A stretch of DNA of 64,000 bases, taken from positions 48,648 through 112,647 of the forward strand of contig NZ_CDBT01000015.1 in assembly GCF_000819765.1 (NCBI RefSeq), given 5' to 3'. The notes below the pieces were generated by a model. The model did not search any database. It was not told the origin of the DNA and saw nothing but the letters and a program-made list of their open reading frames with translations. This stretch comes from Aeromonas bivalvium (GTDB taxonomy: Bacteria; Pseudomonadota; Gammaproteobacteria; Enterobacterales; Aeromonadaceae). This document shows positions 17,851-28,500 of this stretch, piece by piece. The translations under genes were made by a program, and so were the position numbers. Each line of letters opens with the position of its first letter. Within the stretch, counting starts at the first letter, position 1.

Positions 17851-20225
17851 TTCGTGCTCTTGGCCTTGTCACGAGCCTTCTTGCTCGGGCGGCGGTTGTT
17901 GGGTTTGGCGGCCGTGGTCTTGAGGGGTTTGCCCTCCTGACGACGCTCGTGGCGACGGCTGCTCTTGGCCTTCTCTTTCTTGATCTCGGCCTGCTTGCGC
18001 GCCATCTCCTTGGCATTCTTGCCGGTAGCCTTGAGGGGTTCCTCCACCATGGTGAAGTCGATCTTGCGATCGTCCAGGTTCACGGCCATTACCTTGACCC
18101 GCACCTTGTCACCCAGGCGGTAACGACGGCGGAAGTTCTCGCCGATCAGCTGCTGGTGCAGGGGATCGAACTGGTAGTAGTCGTTGTCCAAGGAACTGAT
18201 GTGGACCAGGCCGTCGATGTGGATCTCCGCCAGACGCACGAAGAAGCCAAAGCCGGTGACGCTGGCGATGACGCCGTCGAACTCGTCACCCACGTGGTCC
18301 AGCATGTACTCGCACTTGAGCCAGTCCGCCACGTCGCGGGTGGCATCATCGGCACGGCGCTCCGTCATGGAGCAGTGCTCGCCCATGGGATCCACCTCTT
18401 CCAGCTGGTAGTGGTAGCCACCGCTCGGGGTCCACTTGTGACGCTGGGCCGCCTGCTCCTTCGCCGCCTGATACTTGATGGCGCGGTGCAAGATGAGATC
18501 CGGATAGCGACGGATCGGCGAGGTGAAGTGGGCATAGGACTTCAGGGCCAGGCCGAAGTGACCTATGTTGTCGGCCTGATAGACCGCCTGACGCATGGAG
18601 CGCAGCAGCATGGTGGAGAGCAGCTCGGCATCCGGGCGCCCCTCGAACTTGGCGGCCAGCTCGGCGAAATCCTTCGGCTCGGGCTCGAGGCCCCCCTTGA
18701 GCTCCAGACCCAGCTCGGCCAGGAAGTCACGAAAACCGGTCAGTCGCTCCTCGCCCGGGCGGTCGTGCACCCGGAACAGGGCGGCGGCCTCGTTCTTCTC
18801 GATGTAACGGGCCGCGGCCACGTTCGCCAGTATCATGCACTCTTCGATGATCTTGTGGGCATCGTTGCGCACCAGCGGCACGATGCGGTCGATCTTGCGC
18901 TGGGCGTTGAAGATGAAGCGGGTCTCCTCGCTCTCGAACTCCACGGCGCCGCGCTGATGACGGGCATGCTTGAGCGCCTTGTAGAGGCTGTTCAGCTCCT
19001 CGATATGGCCCACCAGGGGGTCATACTGCTGGCGCAGCCTGGCATCCCCTTCCAGAATGGCCGCCACCTTGTTGTAGGTCAGGCGGGCATGGGAGTTCAT
19101 CACGGCTTCGTAGAACTTGTAGCCGGACATGCGGCCACCGGCGGAGATGGTCATCTCGCACACCATGCAGAGTCTGTCCACCTGAGGGTTCAGGGAGCAG
19201 AGGCCGTTGGAGAGTACCTCCGGCAGCATGGGCACCACGTACTCGGGGAAGTAGACGGAGTTGCCGCGCTGATACGCCTCGGCATCCAGCGCCGTGCCGG
19301 GGCGTACATAGGAGGAGACGTCGGCGATGGCAACCCACAGGCGCCAGCCACCGCTCTTCTTGGCCTGGCAGAAGACGGCGTCATCGAAGTCGCGGGCATC
19401 TTCCCCGTCGATGGTGACCAGCGGCAGGGAGCGCAGATCGATGCGCCCTTCCTTGGCCTGCTCCGGCACCTGTTCGCCAAGGCCGGCGACCTCCTTGGTC
19501 ACCTCCTCCGGCCAGGTGTGGGGAATGCCATGGGTGCGCAGGGCGATCTCGATCTCCATGCCGGGCGCCATGTTCTCGCCCAGCACTTCCAGCACAGTGC
19601 CGACCGCATTGATCCGTGCTGTGGCGCGCTGGGTGACGCGCACCACCACGACCTGGCTCTGACGGGCGCCCTTGTTTTCCCCTTCCGGGATGATGATGTC
19701 CTGGCCGATGCGGCTGTCGTCCGGCACCACGAAGCCCATGCCGTTCTCGACGAAGTAGCGACCGACGATGTCCGCCTCCCGGGCCTTGAGCAGGCGCACG
19801 ACCCGCGCTTCCTGCCGGCCCTTGCGGTCGATCTCGGTCGGTTGCACCAGCACGTAGTCGCCGTGCATCAGCTTCTGCATCTCGCGGTTGTTCAGGAACA
19901 GATCCGATCCACCACCTTCCGGGCGCAGGAAACCGAATCCATCTTTATGGCCGAGCACATAGCCTTTGACCAGATTCAGGCGATCCGGCAGGGCATAACA
20001 TTGGTTGCGGGTGAATACCAATTGTCCGTCACGCTCCATGGCGCGCAGACGACGGCGAAGGGCTTCCAACGGCTCTTCCTCGGTCAGTTTGAGGACGGTG
20101 GCCAACTCTTCGCGGGACATGGGTTTTTCATGGCCTCGAATGAGCTCCAGCAGCATCTCGCGGCTGGCGATGGGATTCTCATATTTCTCGGCCTCGCGTT
20201 GGAGGAAAGGATCTTGTTGAGACAT
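17847..20225 (-). CDS. rnr: Ribonuclease R
   Basis: 792-residue 3'-to-5' exoribonuclease that degrades structured RNA and helps quality control with tmRNA. Domain order: N-terminal HTH-like segment (1-70), two cold-shock domains (about 80-230), catalytic RNB domain with the metal-binding DDAVF region ([16 protein letters not shown] near 275), an S1 domain (about 645-725), and a long Lys/Arg-rich tail ([18 protein letters not shown]) typical of RNase R. Length is close to the E. coli protein (813). A 4-base overlap links it to rlmB. Confidence 0.97.
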   Translation of the reverse strand: MSQQDPFLQREAEKYENPIASREMLLELIRGHEKPMSREELATVLKLTEEEPLEALRRRLRAMERDGQLVFTRNQCYALPDRLNLVKGYVLGHKDGFGFLRPEGGGSDLFLNNREMQKLMHGDYVLVQPTEIDRKGRQEARVVRLLKAREADIVGRYFVENGMGFVVPDDSRIGQDIIIPEGENKGARQSQVVVVRVTQRATARINAVGTVLEVLGENMAPGMEIEIALRTHGIPHTWPEEVTKEVAGLGEQVPEQAKEGRIDLRSLPLVTIDGEDARDFDDAVFCQAKKSGGWRLWVAIADVSSYVRPGTALDAEAYQRGNSVYFPEYVVPMLPEVLSNGLCSLNPQVDRLCMVCEMTISAGGRMSGYKFYEAVMNSHARLTYNKVAAILEGDARLRQQYDPLVGHIEELNSLYKALKHARHQRGAVEFESEETRFIFNAQRKIDRIVPLVRNDAHKIIEECMILANVAAARYIEKNEAAALFRVHDRPGEERLTGFRDFLAELGLELKGGLEPEPKDFAELAAKFEGRPDAELLSTMLLRSMRQAVYQADNIGHFGLALKSYAHFTSPIRRYPDLILHRAIKYQAAKEQAAQRHKWTPSGGYHYQLEEVDPMGEHCSMTERRADDATRDVADWLKCEYMLDHVGDEFDGVIASVTGFGFFVRLAEIHIDGLVHISSLDNDYYQFDPLHQQLIGENFRRRYRLGDKVRVKVMAVNLDDRKIDFTMVEEPLKATGKNAKEMARKQAEIKKEKAKSSRRHERRQEGKPLKTTAAKPNNRRPSKKARDKAKSTK

Positions 20226-20349
20226 AAGCAGGCCTTAGAATAAGTAATGACTCGGCTAGTATATCGGAGGGGGGAGCTAATGGCATCCACCCGCTGCCTT
20301 TTCCAGCATCTCTCTGTCATACTGAGCGCCATTGCGCGCCCGAGAAGAC

Positions 20350-21381
20350 ATGGAACCCATGAGCAAGGATTCATTCGCCCAGTCCGCCGCCTACCTGAAA
20401 CAGGCGGTGCCTCTGATGATCAAGTATCAGATACCCACCACACCGGCCAACTACACCCTCTGGTACAGCTATGTGTCGGCCAGCATGCCCGAGCTCAATC
20501 AGGCGATCGATCAGGCCATCAAGTTGCAGGGCACCTGCTCGCTCACCACCTGTGAACGGCTGTTCCACCAATATCTGGCGGCCCAGAGCGACCAGCAGCT
20601 CGAGACCATGAAGCTGAATCTGGCCGCCATGACCAGCGAGCTGGGTCACACCATGCAAGACGCCCTGTCGGACACGGGGGCGTTTCAGGCCATGCTGGAT
20701 CGCAGTTTCGATCGGCTGAGCCGGATCGACGACGAGGGGCTCAGCCTCGAAGATACCATGGGGATATTACGGGAGCTGGTGCGCGAGTCGCGGGATGTGC
20801 GGATGTCGACCATGCACTTTCGCAGCCAGCTGACCAGCGCCGAGAAGGAGATAAAGGCGCTGAAGGAAGCCCTGGACGAGACGAGAAAACTCGCCAACGA
20901 GGATGCCCTGACCGGTCTGCTCAACCGCCGCGCCTTCAGCCTGGAGATGGATAGCCTCATCCGCAACCGGCACCCCTTCTCCCTGATCCTGACCGACATA
21001 GACCGCTTCAAGAACTTCAATGACGAATATGGTCATCTGCTCGGCGATCAGGTGCTGCGCGCCTTCAGCAAGCGGTTGCGGGAATGCTGCAAGGAGGGCG
21101 TCAGCGCCTATCGCCTCGGCGGCGAGGAGTTTGCCCTGCTGCTGCCGGGCCGCAGCCTGGCCCTCAGCCGCCAGGTGGCGGAGAGCCTGCGCCGGGCCAT
21201 CGAGAAGATGTCGATCCTGGATCGCAAGTCAGGTCGGCGTATCGACCACATCACCTCCTCCTTCGGGGTCGGCGAGCACGACGGTACAGAGGCGGCGGAT
21301 CCCCTGGTCGAGCGCGTCGACAGGCTGCTCTACAAGGCCAAGGAGCTCGGCCGCAACCGGGTGATGCCTCTCCCCTCCTGA
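20350..21381 (+). CDS. Diguanylate cyclase (GGDEF domain, GGEEF active site)
   Basis: 343 residues. The N-terminal part (1-160) has the LPLM-type helical domain (YLKQAVPLMIKYQIPTTPANY) seen in a group of Pseudomonas and Aeromonas cyclases; its signal is unknown. A coiled segment (about 155-185) leads to a complete GGDEF domain: DALTGLLNRRAF, LTDIDRFKNFND, and the active site RLGGEEFALLLPG. It makes cyclic di-GMP from two GTP. The inhibitory RxxD site five residues before GGEEF is missing (KEGV there), so product inhibition should be weak. ATG at 20350 has GAGAAG upstream; the next Met (20359) is also possible. Confidence 0.9.
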   Translation: MEPMSKDSFAQSAAYLKQAVPLMIKYQIPTTPANYTLWYSYVSASMPELNQAIDQAIKLQGTCSLTTCERLFHQYLAAQSDQQLETMKLNLAAMTSELGHTMQDALSDTGAFQAMLDRSFDRLSRIDDEGLSLEDTMGILRELVRESRDVRMSTMHFRSQLTSAEKEIKALKEALDETRKLANEDALTGLLNRRAFSLEMDSLIRNRHPFSLILTDIDRFKNFNDEYGHLLGDQVLRAFSKRLRECCKEGVSAYRLGGEEFALLLPGRSLALSRQVAESLRRAIEKMSILDRKSGRRIDHITSSFGVGEHDGTEAADPLVERVDRLLYKAKELGRNRVMPLPS

Positions 21382-21473
21382 CGCCCGGATGTCGCTCGGC
21401 GGCCAGCCTGCCGGCCACGGCAAGCCCTGCTGTTCGGAGCGAACCTCCTTGCAAGACACAGGGGACAAAAAGA

Positions 21474-21498
21474 GAAGGCCGGTCACTGACCGGCCTTC
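21474..21498. terminator. Bidirectional terminator between the GGDEF gene and luxS
   Basis: GAAGGCCGGTCA-C-TGACCGGCCTTC is a perfect 12-bp stem. On the minus strand it is followed by TCTTTTTG and on the plus strand by TTCGTTTTC, so it can serve both convergent genes. Confidence 0.9.
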
Positions 21499-21519
21499 TT
21501 CGTTTTCGCTGCCCGCACC

Positions 21520-22029
21520 TTAGAGGTTGTTGAGCTTCTCTTGCGGCAACGCCAGCTCGTCGTTGTGGTTCACACCGACCCCGCGAGCCAGGACGTTGCG
21601 GGCGATATCCTGGGCTTCATCCAGAGAGTGCATGGCGTAGGTGCCGCACTGATAGAGGTTCAGCTCGGGGATCTGGGATTGATCCTGCACCTTGAGCACA
21701 TCGTCCATCGCCGCCAGCCAGGCCTGGCCCACCCGGGCCTCGTCCGGCGCGCCGATCAGGCTCATGTAGAAGCCGGTACGGCAGCCCATGGGGGAGATGT
21801 CGATGATCTCCACCCCATTGCCGTTCAGGTGGTCCCGCATGAAACCGGCAAACAGGTGCTCCAGGGTGTGAATGCCACGCTCGGAGAGGATCTCCTGATT
21901 CGGCACGCAAAAGCGCAGATCGAACACGGTAATAGTGTCCTTGCTCGGGGTCTGCATGGTTTTGGCGACACGTACCGCAGGGGCTTCCATACGGGTGTGG
22001 TCAACGGTAAAACTGTCCAATAACGGCAT
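21520..22029 (-). CDS. luxS: S-ribosylhomocysteine lyase (autoinducer-2 synthase)
   Basis: 169 residues. The metal site HTLEH (near residue 54) and the distal cysteine of [10 protein letters not shown] (near 128) are present, as is the substrate-binding [10 protein letters not shown] segment. LuxS cleaves S-ribosylhomocysteine to homocysteine and DPD, the precursor of autoinducer-2, closing the activated methyl cycle. Here it starts 18 bases after the lipoprotein gene of the nadE-glnB group, so it may be read from that promoter as well as its own; in E. coli it stands alone next to gshA. Confidence 0.98.
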   Translation of the reverse strand: MPLLDSFTVDHTRMEAPAVRVAKTMQTPSKDTITVFDLRFCVPNQEILSERGIHTLEHLFAGFMRDHLNGNGVEIIDISPMGCRTGFYMSLIGAPDEARVGQAWLAAMDDVLKVQDQSQIPELNLYQCGTYAMHSLDEAQDIARNVLARGVGVNHNDELALPQEKLNNL

Positions 22030-22047
22030 TTCTGACTCCTGATTGGG

Positions 22048-22643
22048 TTACCAGAACCAGCTCCCGCTGGAGAGCTGATCCTTGCATTGTCGATACTGGG
22101 CGCCATAGCGCTGGGCGCGGGCCTCCACCTTGCGGGAGACCTTCATCAGCCACCCCTTGCTGCGGTAGCTGCCACGGCGATAACCGCCCCAGCCTTCGTG
22201 ATAATTGAGGTACTGGCCGTAGGCATCCCACTTGGAGGTGCCGTTGAGCTTCTGGGCCTTGTCAGTGTACCAGCCCATGAAATCGATGGCGTCGGCGAAG
22301 TCGTCCCGGCTGCTCCAGCCGTTGCCGGTTTCCCGCTGGTAATCGGCCCAAGTCTCGTCTTTCACCTGGGCATAACCATAGGCCGAACTGGCACGCCCGG
22401 TCGGGATAAACAGGAAGTATCCCATGGGCGGCTGGGCATCATGCACGAAGGAGGACTCCTGGTACATCATGGCCATCACCACCTGTACCGGTGTGCCCCA
22501 CCGCGCCGTCATGTCGAGCGCGGCCTCGTGCCACTCGGGTTTTTCGCGAAAGATCTGACACAGGTTTTCCGGCTGGGCCGGCGGCGAACTGCTGCAGGCG
22601 GCAAGCCCCAGCGAGAGGCCCGCCAGCACGAGGCGTTTGTGCA

Positions 22644-22644
<1 letters not shown>
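22048..22644 (-). CDS. Lipoprotein with lysozyme-like transglycosylase (SLT) domain
   Basis: 198 residues. The lipoprotein signal ends in LAAC (Cys17). The catalytic domain shows the glutamate of MMYQESSF near residue 65, then SAYGYAQVKDETWADY (about 84-100) and a late YLNYHEGWGGY motif. This is the pattern of family-1-like lytic transglycosylases, which cut peptidoglycan strands. Asp or Ala follows the lipid Cys region (CSSSP), consistent with outer-membrane sorting. The start overlaps the glnB stop by one base. It is shorter than MltC or Slt, close to small EmtA-like proteins. Confidence 0.8.
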
Positions 22645-22991
<347 letters not shown>

Positions 22992-24614
22992 TTACCAGTT
23001 CTGTTTACCGAACCCGGACGTGATGGGGTAACGGCGATCCTTACCAAAGTTGCGGGGCGAGATGCGGGGCCCCACCGCCGCCTGACGGCGCTTGTATTCG
23101 TTGATGTCCACCAGCCGGATCACCTTGCGCACCGTGGCCTCATCGAAACCGGCGGCGACCATGTCGGCCACGGAGGCATCCTGCTCCACATAGCGTTGCA
23201 AGATGTCGTCCAGAATGTCGTAGGGAGGCAGGCTGTCCTGATCCAGCTGATCAGGGGCCAGCTCCGCCGAGGGCGGCCGGTCGATGACCCGCTGGGGGAT
23301 CACGTAATCGACGCTGTTGCGATACTCGCACAACTTGAAGACCAGGGTCTTGGGCACATCCTTGAGCACATCGAAACCACCGGCCATGTCGCCATACAGG
23401 GTGGCGTAGCCCACGGCCATCTCGCTCTTGTTGCCCGTGGTCAGCACGATGCGGCGGCGCTTGTTGGAGAGCGCCATCAAGAGCACGCCGCGGCAGCGCG
23501 CCTGCAGGTTCTCTTCGGTGGTATCGCGCGCCGTGCCCTCGAACAGGGGAGCAAGCTGGGTCATGAAGCCCTCGAACATGGGCTCGATGGAGATGATATT
23601 GAACTCCACCCCCATACGTTCTGCCTGCTCCCTGGCATCCTCCACGCTCATCTGGGCGGTGTAGCGAAACGGCATCATCACCGCCTGCACCTTGTCGTTG
23701 CCAAGGGCATCTCCGGCAATGGCCAGGGTCAGGGCCGAGTCAATCCCGCCGGAGAGACCGAGCACGGCCCCCTGAAAGCCGTTCTTGGTGACATAATCAC
23801 GCACCGCCAGCACCAGGGCCTGATAGACCTCGGCCAAGGGCTCTAGGGGCTGTGCGGGCTCGCGCTCCTTGCGGGGTTGCCCCTCGACAAAGCGCACCAG
23901 CGCCAGCTCTTCGGCAAAGGGGGCCAGCCTGTGGGTCAGCTCGCCCTGGCCGTTGAACACCTTGGAGCAGCCGTCGAACACCAGTTCGTCCTGACCGCAT
24001 ACCTGATTGAGGTAGACCAGGGGCAAGCCGGTCTGACCGCAGCGCTCCGCCATCAACTCGCGGCGGATCCAGGGCTTGTCCTTGTCATAGGGGGAGGCAT
24101 TGATGGTGAGCAGCAGCTCGGCACCCGCCGCCTTGGCGGCCAGGGCCGGGCCCGGCTGCCAGAGGTCTTCGCAGATAAGCAAGCCCAGGCGATGGCCCCG
24201 CAGCGTCACCACGCAACTCTCCTTGCCGGCGCTGAAGTAGCGCTTCTCGTCGAACACCCCATAGTTGGGCAAGTCCTGCTTGAAATAGCGAGCCAGCAGG
24301 ACACCGTTATCATAGAGGGATGCGGTGTTGTAGAGCTTGCCATCCTGGCGCCAGGGGTGACCCAGCAAGATGGCGCAACGCCCCCGCCAGGCCGCGATGC
24401 GGGCCAGAGCAGCGTCGACCCGGATCATGAGGTCAGCGCGCAGCAACAGGTCTTCCGGCGGGTAGCCGGTCAGGGCCAGCTCGGAGCAGACCAGCAGATC
24501 GGCCCCTTGCTGCTCCGCCTCGGCGGCGGCGGCCAGTACCTTGTCACAGTTATCTTCGATGGCGCCTACCGTCAGGTTCAACTGGGCAAGCATCAGAGAG
24601 AGGGCTTTTGCCAT
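22992..24614 (-). CDS. nadE: Glutamine-dependent NAD+ synthetase
   Basis: 540 residues in two domains. The N-terminal nitrilase-type glutaminase has catalytic Glu in VCSELALTGYP and Cys in LLICEDLW. The C-terminal synthetase has the ATP-pyrophosphatase loop LGLSGGIDSALTL and TTGNKSEMAVGY. It amidates deamido-NAD with ammonia channelled from glutamine. The start at 24614 (MAKALSLMLAQLNLTVG) is chosen because the family begins there; the frame extends 32 codons upstream without similarity. First gene of a tight group nadE-glnB-transglycosylase-luxS. Confidence 0.95.
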   Translation of the reverse strand: MAKALSLMLAQLNLTVGAIEDNCDKVLAAAAEAEQQGADLLVCSELALTGYPPEDLLLRADLMIRVDAALARIAAWRGRCAILLGHPWRQDGKLYNTASLYDNGVLLARYFKQDLPNYGVFDEKRYFSAGKESCVVTLRGHRLGLLICEDLWQPGPALAAKAAGAELLLTINASPYDKDKPWIRRELMAERCGQTGLPLVYLNQVCGQDELVFDGCSKVFNGQGELTHRLAPFAEELALVRFVEGQPRKEREPAQPLEPLAEVYQALVLAVRDYVTKNGFQGAVLGLSGGIDSALTLAIAGDALGNDKVQAVMMPFRYTAQMSVEDAREQAERMGVEFNIISIEPMFEGFMTQLAPLFEGTARDTTEENLQARCRGVLLMALSNKRRRIVLTTGNKSEMAVGYATLYGDMAGGFDVLKDVPKTLVFKLCEYRNSVDYVIPQRVIDRPPSAELAPDQLDQDSLPPYDILDDILQRYVEQDASVADMVAAGFDEATVRKVIRLVDINEYKRRQAAVGPRISPRNFGKDRRYPITSGFGKQNW

Positions 24615-24750
24615 GGCGATGCATCTTGAATTCGAAAATGATGGGGAATGATAAAGAAAAGGCGCTGGCTGTGCCAGCTCAACCCTTATCCTCCCCTGGC
24701 GCTCTGCCATGAAGACGATAAGCTGTAGTCAATCGGCGGAGATGATACCC

Positions 24751-25254
24751 ATGAACAGGCACATGAACGGATTCACCCTGCTCGAACTGATGGTCGCCGT
24801 CAGTCTGGGCGTCATCTTGTTGGGGATTGGCGCCCCGGCTCTCTCCAGTCTGCTCAACGAGAACAGCCTCAAGTTCGAATCGCAAACCCTGTTGAAGCAG
24901 CTGCGTTTTGCCCGTAGTCAGGCCATCGACAACCAGTTTTCGGTCACGGCCTGCCTGGCCGATACCAACGATAGCTGCGTCCTCGCCAACCCCACTCATC
25001 TGCAGGTATTTGTCGATGATGATGGCAACAGCGCCCTGGATGGCGGCGAGCTGCTGCTCGCCAGGAGCCACCCCTTCCCTCAGGGCGTCACCGCCGCCAA
25101 TAATCGGCGAACCACCCTCTTCAGCCCGGATGGCACCAGCCTGGGGAGCAACGCCACCTTGAACTTATGCAGCCCAGGGGTTCAGCAGATCAATCTGATC
25201 ATCGCCCCCTCGGGGCGATCAAGCCAGGCTACCCAGGCCAATGTCTGTCCCTAG
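24751..25254 (+). CDS. fimT: FimT/FimU-type minor pilin (GspH-like)
   Basis: 167 residues. The class III prepilin leader is MNRHMNG followed by FTLLELMVAVSLGVILL, with cleavage by PilD after Gly and Glu5 in place. The rest is a GspH/FimT globular domain with two pairs of cysteines, including a C-terminal one (QANVCP). The ATG at 24751 is preceded by GGAG; an earlier ATG at 24709 would lengthen the leader. It is convergent with the pilE-tapY2 operon, whose stop codon overlaps its own (CTAG at 25251-25254). In Pseudomonas fimU heads the matching operon, so the inverted, separate location is a difference. Confidence 0.85.
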   Translation: MNRHMNGFTLLELMVAVSLGVILLGIGAPALSSLLNENSLKFESQTLLKQLRFARSQAIDNQFSVTACLADTNDSCVLANPTHLQVFVDDDGNSALDGGELLLARSHPFPQGVTAANNRRTTLFSPDGTSLGSNATLNLCSPGVQQINLIIAPSGRSSQATQANVCP

Positions 25255-25535
25255 CGCAGCTGGATGGCATCCTGCTGCTGCGCCTCTTTCGATTTGAAGC
25301 GATCCCCCATGTCCAGACACTCCAGCACCTTGACCACGGGTTGGATGACCCCGTCGACCTCATAGCCCTTGCGCTGAAATTTGTCCTGCACGGCAGCGGG
25401 GGAAGCGTCTGCCGTGGTGCCACTCAGCACCACCCGCGGGCCATTAGCCAACTCGACATAGCACTTGATATCGGCCGCCTGGCTGCCTCCTGACAAGCCC
25501 AGACCAAGCACGCACACCCAAGGGATCAGCCTCAT
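25251..25535 (-). CDS. tapY2: TapY2-like type IVa pilus accessory protein
   Basis: 94 residues with a signal peptide (MRLIPWVCVLGLGLSGGSQA) and two cysteines in the mature part (Cys25 and Cys73), which probably pair. It corresponds in position to PilY2 of Pseudomonas and in size to the TapY2 family of Aeromonas and Shewanella. Its start overlaps the pilY1 stop by 4 bases, so it is the last gene of the pilus operon. Its exact job is not known; assignment rests on context, length and the conserved cysteines. Confidence 0.75.
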   Translation of the reverse strand: MRLIPWVCVLGLGLSGGSQAADIKCYVELANGPRVVLSGTTADASPAAVQDKFQRKGYEVDGVIQPVVKVLECLDMGDRFKSKEAQQQDAIQLR

Positions 25536-28500
25536 GGTGTCTCTCCTTCATACAGGTAGATTTTCTTGGGTGACATATTCATCTCGGCCTCTTCTGCCCC
25601 CTGGACGCACTCACCCGCCCCGGTGCAGCGTTCAGGCTCGCCATTTCCCTGATCATGAAGGATGACCTCGTCTCCGACCCCGCCCCCCAGGATCCGGACC
25701 CGGGCGTCGTCTCCCGCATGCACCACCAGATCGTCGGCCACCTTGTTTTGCACCTCGACATAGCGCTCAGGGGTTTCATTGCCGTCCAGATCGACCACAT
25801 ACTTGAACGAGGTGCCATAGTGCATGTCCACCATGTACTGACGAGCCGCCCCGATGGACTGAATGGTGCATTGCAGGAAAGACTGCACCTGGGGCAGGAA
25901 AGAGGTGAAGTAGAGCTTGCCTTGCAGCACCACGCCCGCCCCCATGGACTTCTCGCCGGGTTCGTTCAACCAGTTGACCCACCCATTGGCGCTGGTGATC
26001 CCGGCCTTGACTCGCAACCTGTCCTCATCCGTGCTCTGGGCAGTCAGGGGGTCATGGGTGACATCATAGAGGTCGCTGATAAGGATGGGCGTCCTGGCCG
26101 GGCTGCCCGATGTGCGCGCCGTGACATCATAATCCCGCAGCATGAAGTAGCCATTTCGCACCGTGGATTCGGAGGCGGGACGATTGCGATCCCCGCTACC
26201 GATCAGCACGGCATCGAAGGGGCGCTCCTGGTAGGCGTAAAGCTCGTTTCCCCCCACCACGGTTCTGGTCACCTGCTTGTTGATGGTGCGCACCACTATG
26301 GGTTGGGTGAAGAAGCGGCGATCGTCGGCCTGGACATCATCCGACCCCAGGCTGGCAAACTTGAACACGCTCCAGGCCGACTTGGTGACGGACGGCATAT
26401 CCATGCGCCAGATATGTCCGCCGGTATCGCCGGCATAGATGCGATCAATCTTGCCATCGCCATCGCTGTCCAGCACGGCGACCGAGCCTGGCATGCTGTC
26501 CTCCATGGCGGCAACCTGCAGATTGACGGTAGAGGGTGCCGCCGGAGTGGCGCTGAACACCAGGCTGCCATCGGCCGCATTCACGATGTAGATGCCCCTC
26601 CCTGCACTGTCTTCCGTGCCCAGGCCGAGCTCATTCTTATTGGCATCATAGCCGCCCGCAAAGATCAGCACAGGATCGGAGACGCCGGGCACAAAGGCTA
26701 CCTCAGGCACTGACCAGGTCAGCCCCAGACCGGCAAACCCCGTTTTCTGCTCATCCAGACTCCATTTCAGGCGAGGGCTGTCCGGGTTGGAAATATCGAA
26801 GGCATAGTAGGCCTTGCCTCCGTTACGCAGGCCAGTAAAGACCCATACGAAGTCTGCTTCTGTGGCTTTCAGCACCCCATTGCCGTTGCTGTCTTTGATC
26901 AGGGCAACGGGAGAGGAGTCGACGCCATAGAGATGCTCTGCCGACTCGGCGTTGCTTCGCAGAGCCTGCTGGTTTGCCAGCAGGCCATAGGGGATGGCGG
27001 CCCAGCTCTCGTCTATGGTGCTGCCCATATCCTTGAACATATGCAGGAAGCCAGCATTGGTCCCGAGCAATATCCGCAAGTCGGGGGCGTCGGCCGGGTT
27101 GCCCGACTGGGGGCCATAGTTCAACACCAGGGGGCGGGAGTGCAGGGGATCCCCCATGATGTGGCTGCGGATCAGAGTCGAGGAGTCAAAGTCCTCGTCA
27201 TCGACATCCAGCCCCCTGGTCCAGTTGATCAGCGGGTCCAGTTCGCTCGCGTCATTCACTTTCATCAAGGCCATGAGGGCTGCCTCATTGCCTGCCTGGG
27301 ATATCAGGTTGGCCTTGGTGAGCGCATCCAGACGATTGTCCGCCTGATTGACCACGAAGAGATTGCGATTGTCCTTGGTGGCCAACATGGCTTGCGCCCC
27401 CCCTTCGGCCACCTTGTTGCCGTCACGGCCGGACGACCAGAAGGTCTGGGCGCTATCCGTGATGGTGCCGTCAGGCTTGATGGCCGGCAGCCCTCTGCTA
27501 TCCATCACATAGCCCTCGGGAGAGAACATCAGCTTCTTGAGGTTGCCCCGCCACCTGGGGCCATCATCCGGCTCGAACATGGCGTAATAAATATTGTTGA
27601 GGCTGCGGGTCCGGTCGAAATTGTTGCTGGCAATGGCGGGGGATACCAGTGAGGTATTGATGCGTAGGATCGCCAGCAGAGAGGATTTCAGGGCATCGGT
27701 CAGGGCCGAGGCATCGGTCGCCGGGTAATACTCTCCCCCTCCTCGCCTGGCCGTCTCCGCCAGCAAGTTACCGGCGCCAGAGATGGCCTCATCGCCAAAC
27801 CCCACGGTGAAGGTGGTCACCGTCTGGACACCGGGAGAGACGCTGTTCACGTCCTTGTGTTTCATATAGCCGGCCAGGGCCGCCAGATAGCTGCTGGACC
27901 GATTGTTTCCCGAGCCATATGACACGGTCGAACCGTAGGCGGCCTTCTCATCCGTGGTCAGGGTATTGACCAATCCCTGCACGAACGTATCCGAATCCGT
28001 ATCCTTCGTCGGCTCACCGTCCGTGATGTAGATGACATAACCATTGTTGGAGCAGTTGTCGTAAGGTGCCTGATAGGTACCTTCAGGATCCTCGGCCATG
28101 AGGTCGCGAGTCCCGCCCTGCAGGCCATAGATGACCTCCTTGCCACCAAAGAATTGATAAGCTTCGCGCAGGGTCTCGCACAAGGGAGTGTGGGAGCTGG
28201 TTGTCAGTCCCTCGACTCTGTCCAGCAGATCCTGCTCCCCCGTCTTGCCGTTGGGCAGGGTGATTTCGCTGCCCAGGATATCCCTGACGATGCGACCGCC
28301 ATTGTTGTCGCTCTCGTCGTTGCGATTGAACACCGCCAGGCCGAAATCCACTCCCGGGGTCGATGAAATCAGGCCGCTCACCGCATCCTTCGCAATGCGC
28401 AACCTTGACTCGATGGAATACCCTGTCGGGCCATAATACCAACGAAGGTAATTGGCGGAATAAAGCACCAGACTGGTGTTGCTGGCATTATCGGCGTTGT

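Noticed and set aside
21500-21519. AI-2 uptake or quorum-sensing genes beside luxS
   Set aside because: No lsr or luxPQ-like gene occurs in the window; luxS here belongs with metabolic genes.
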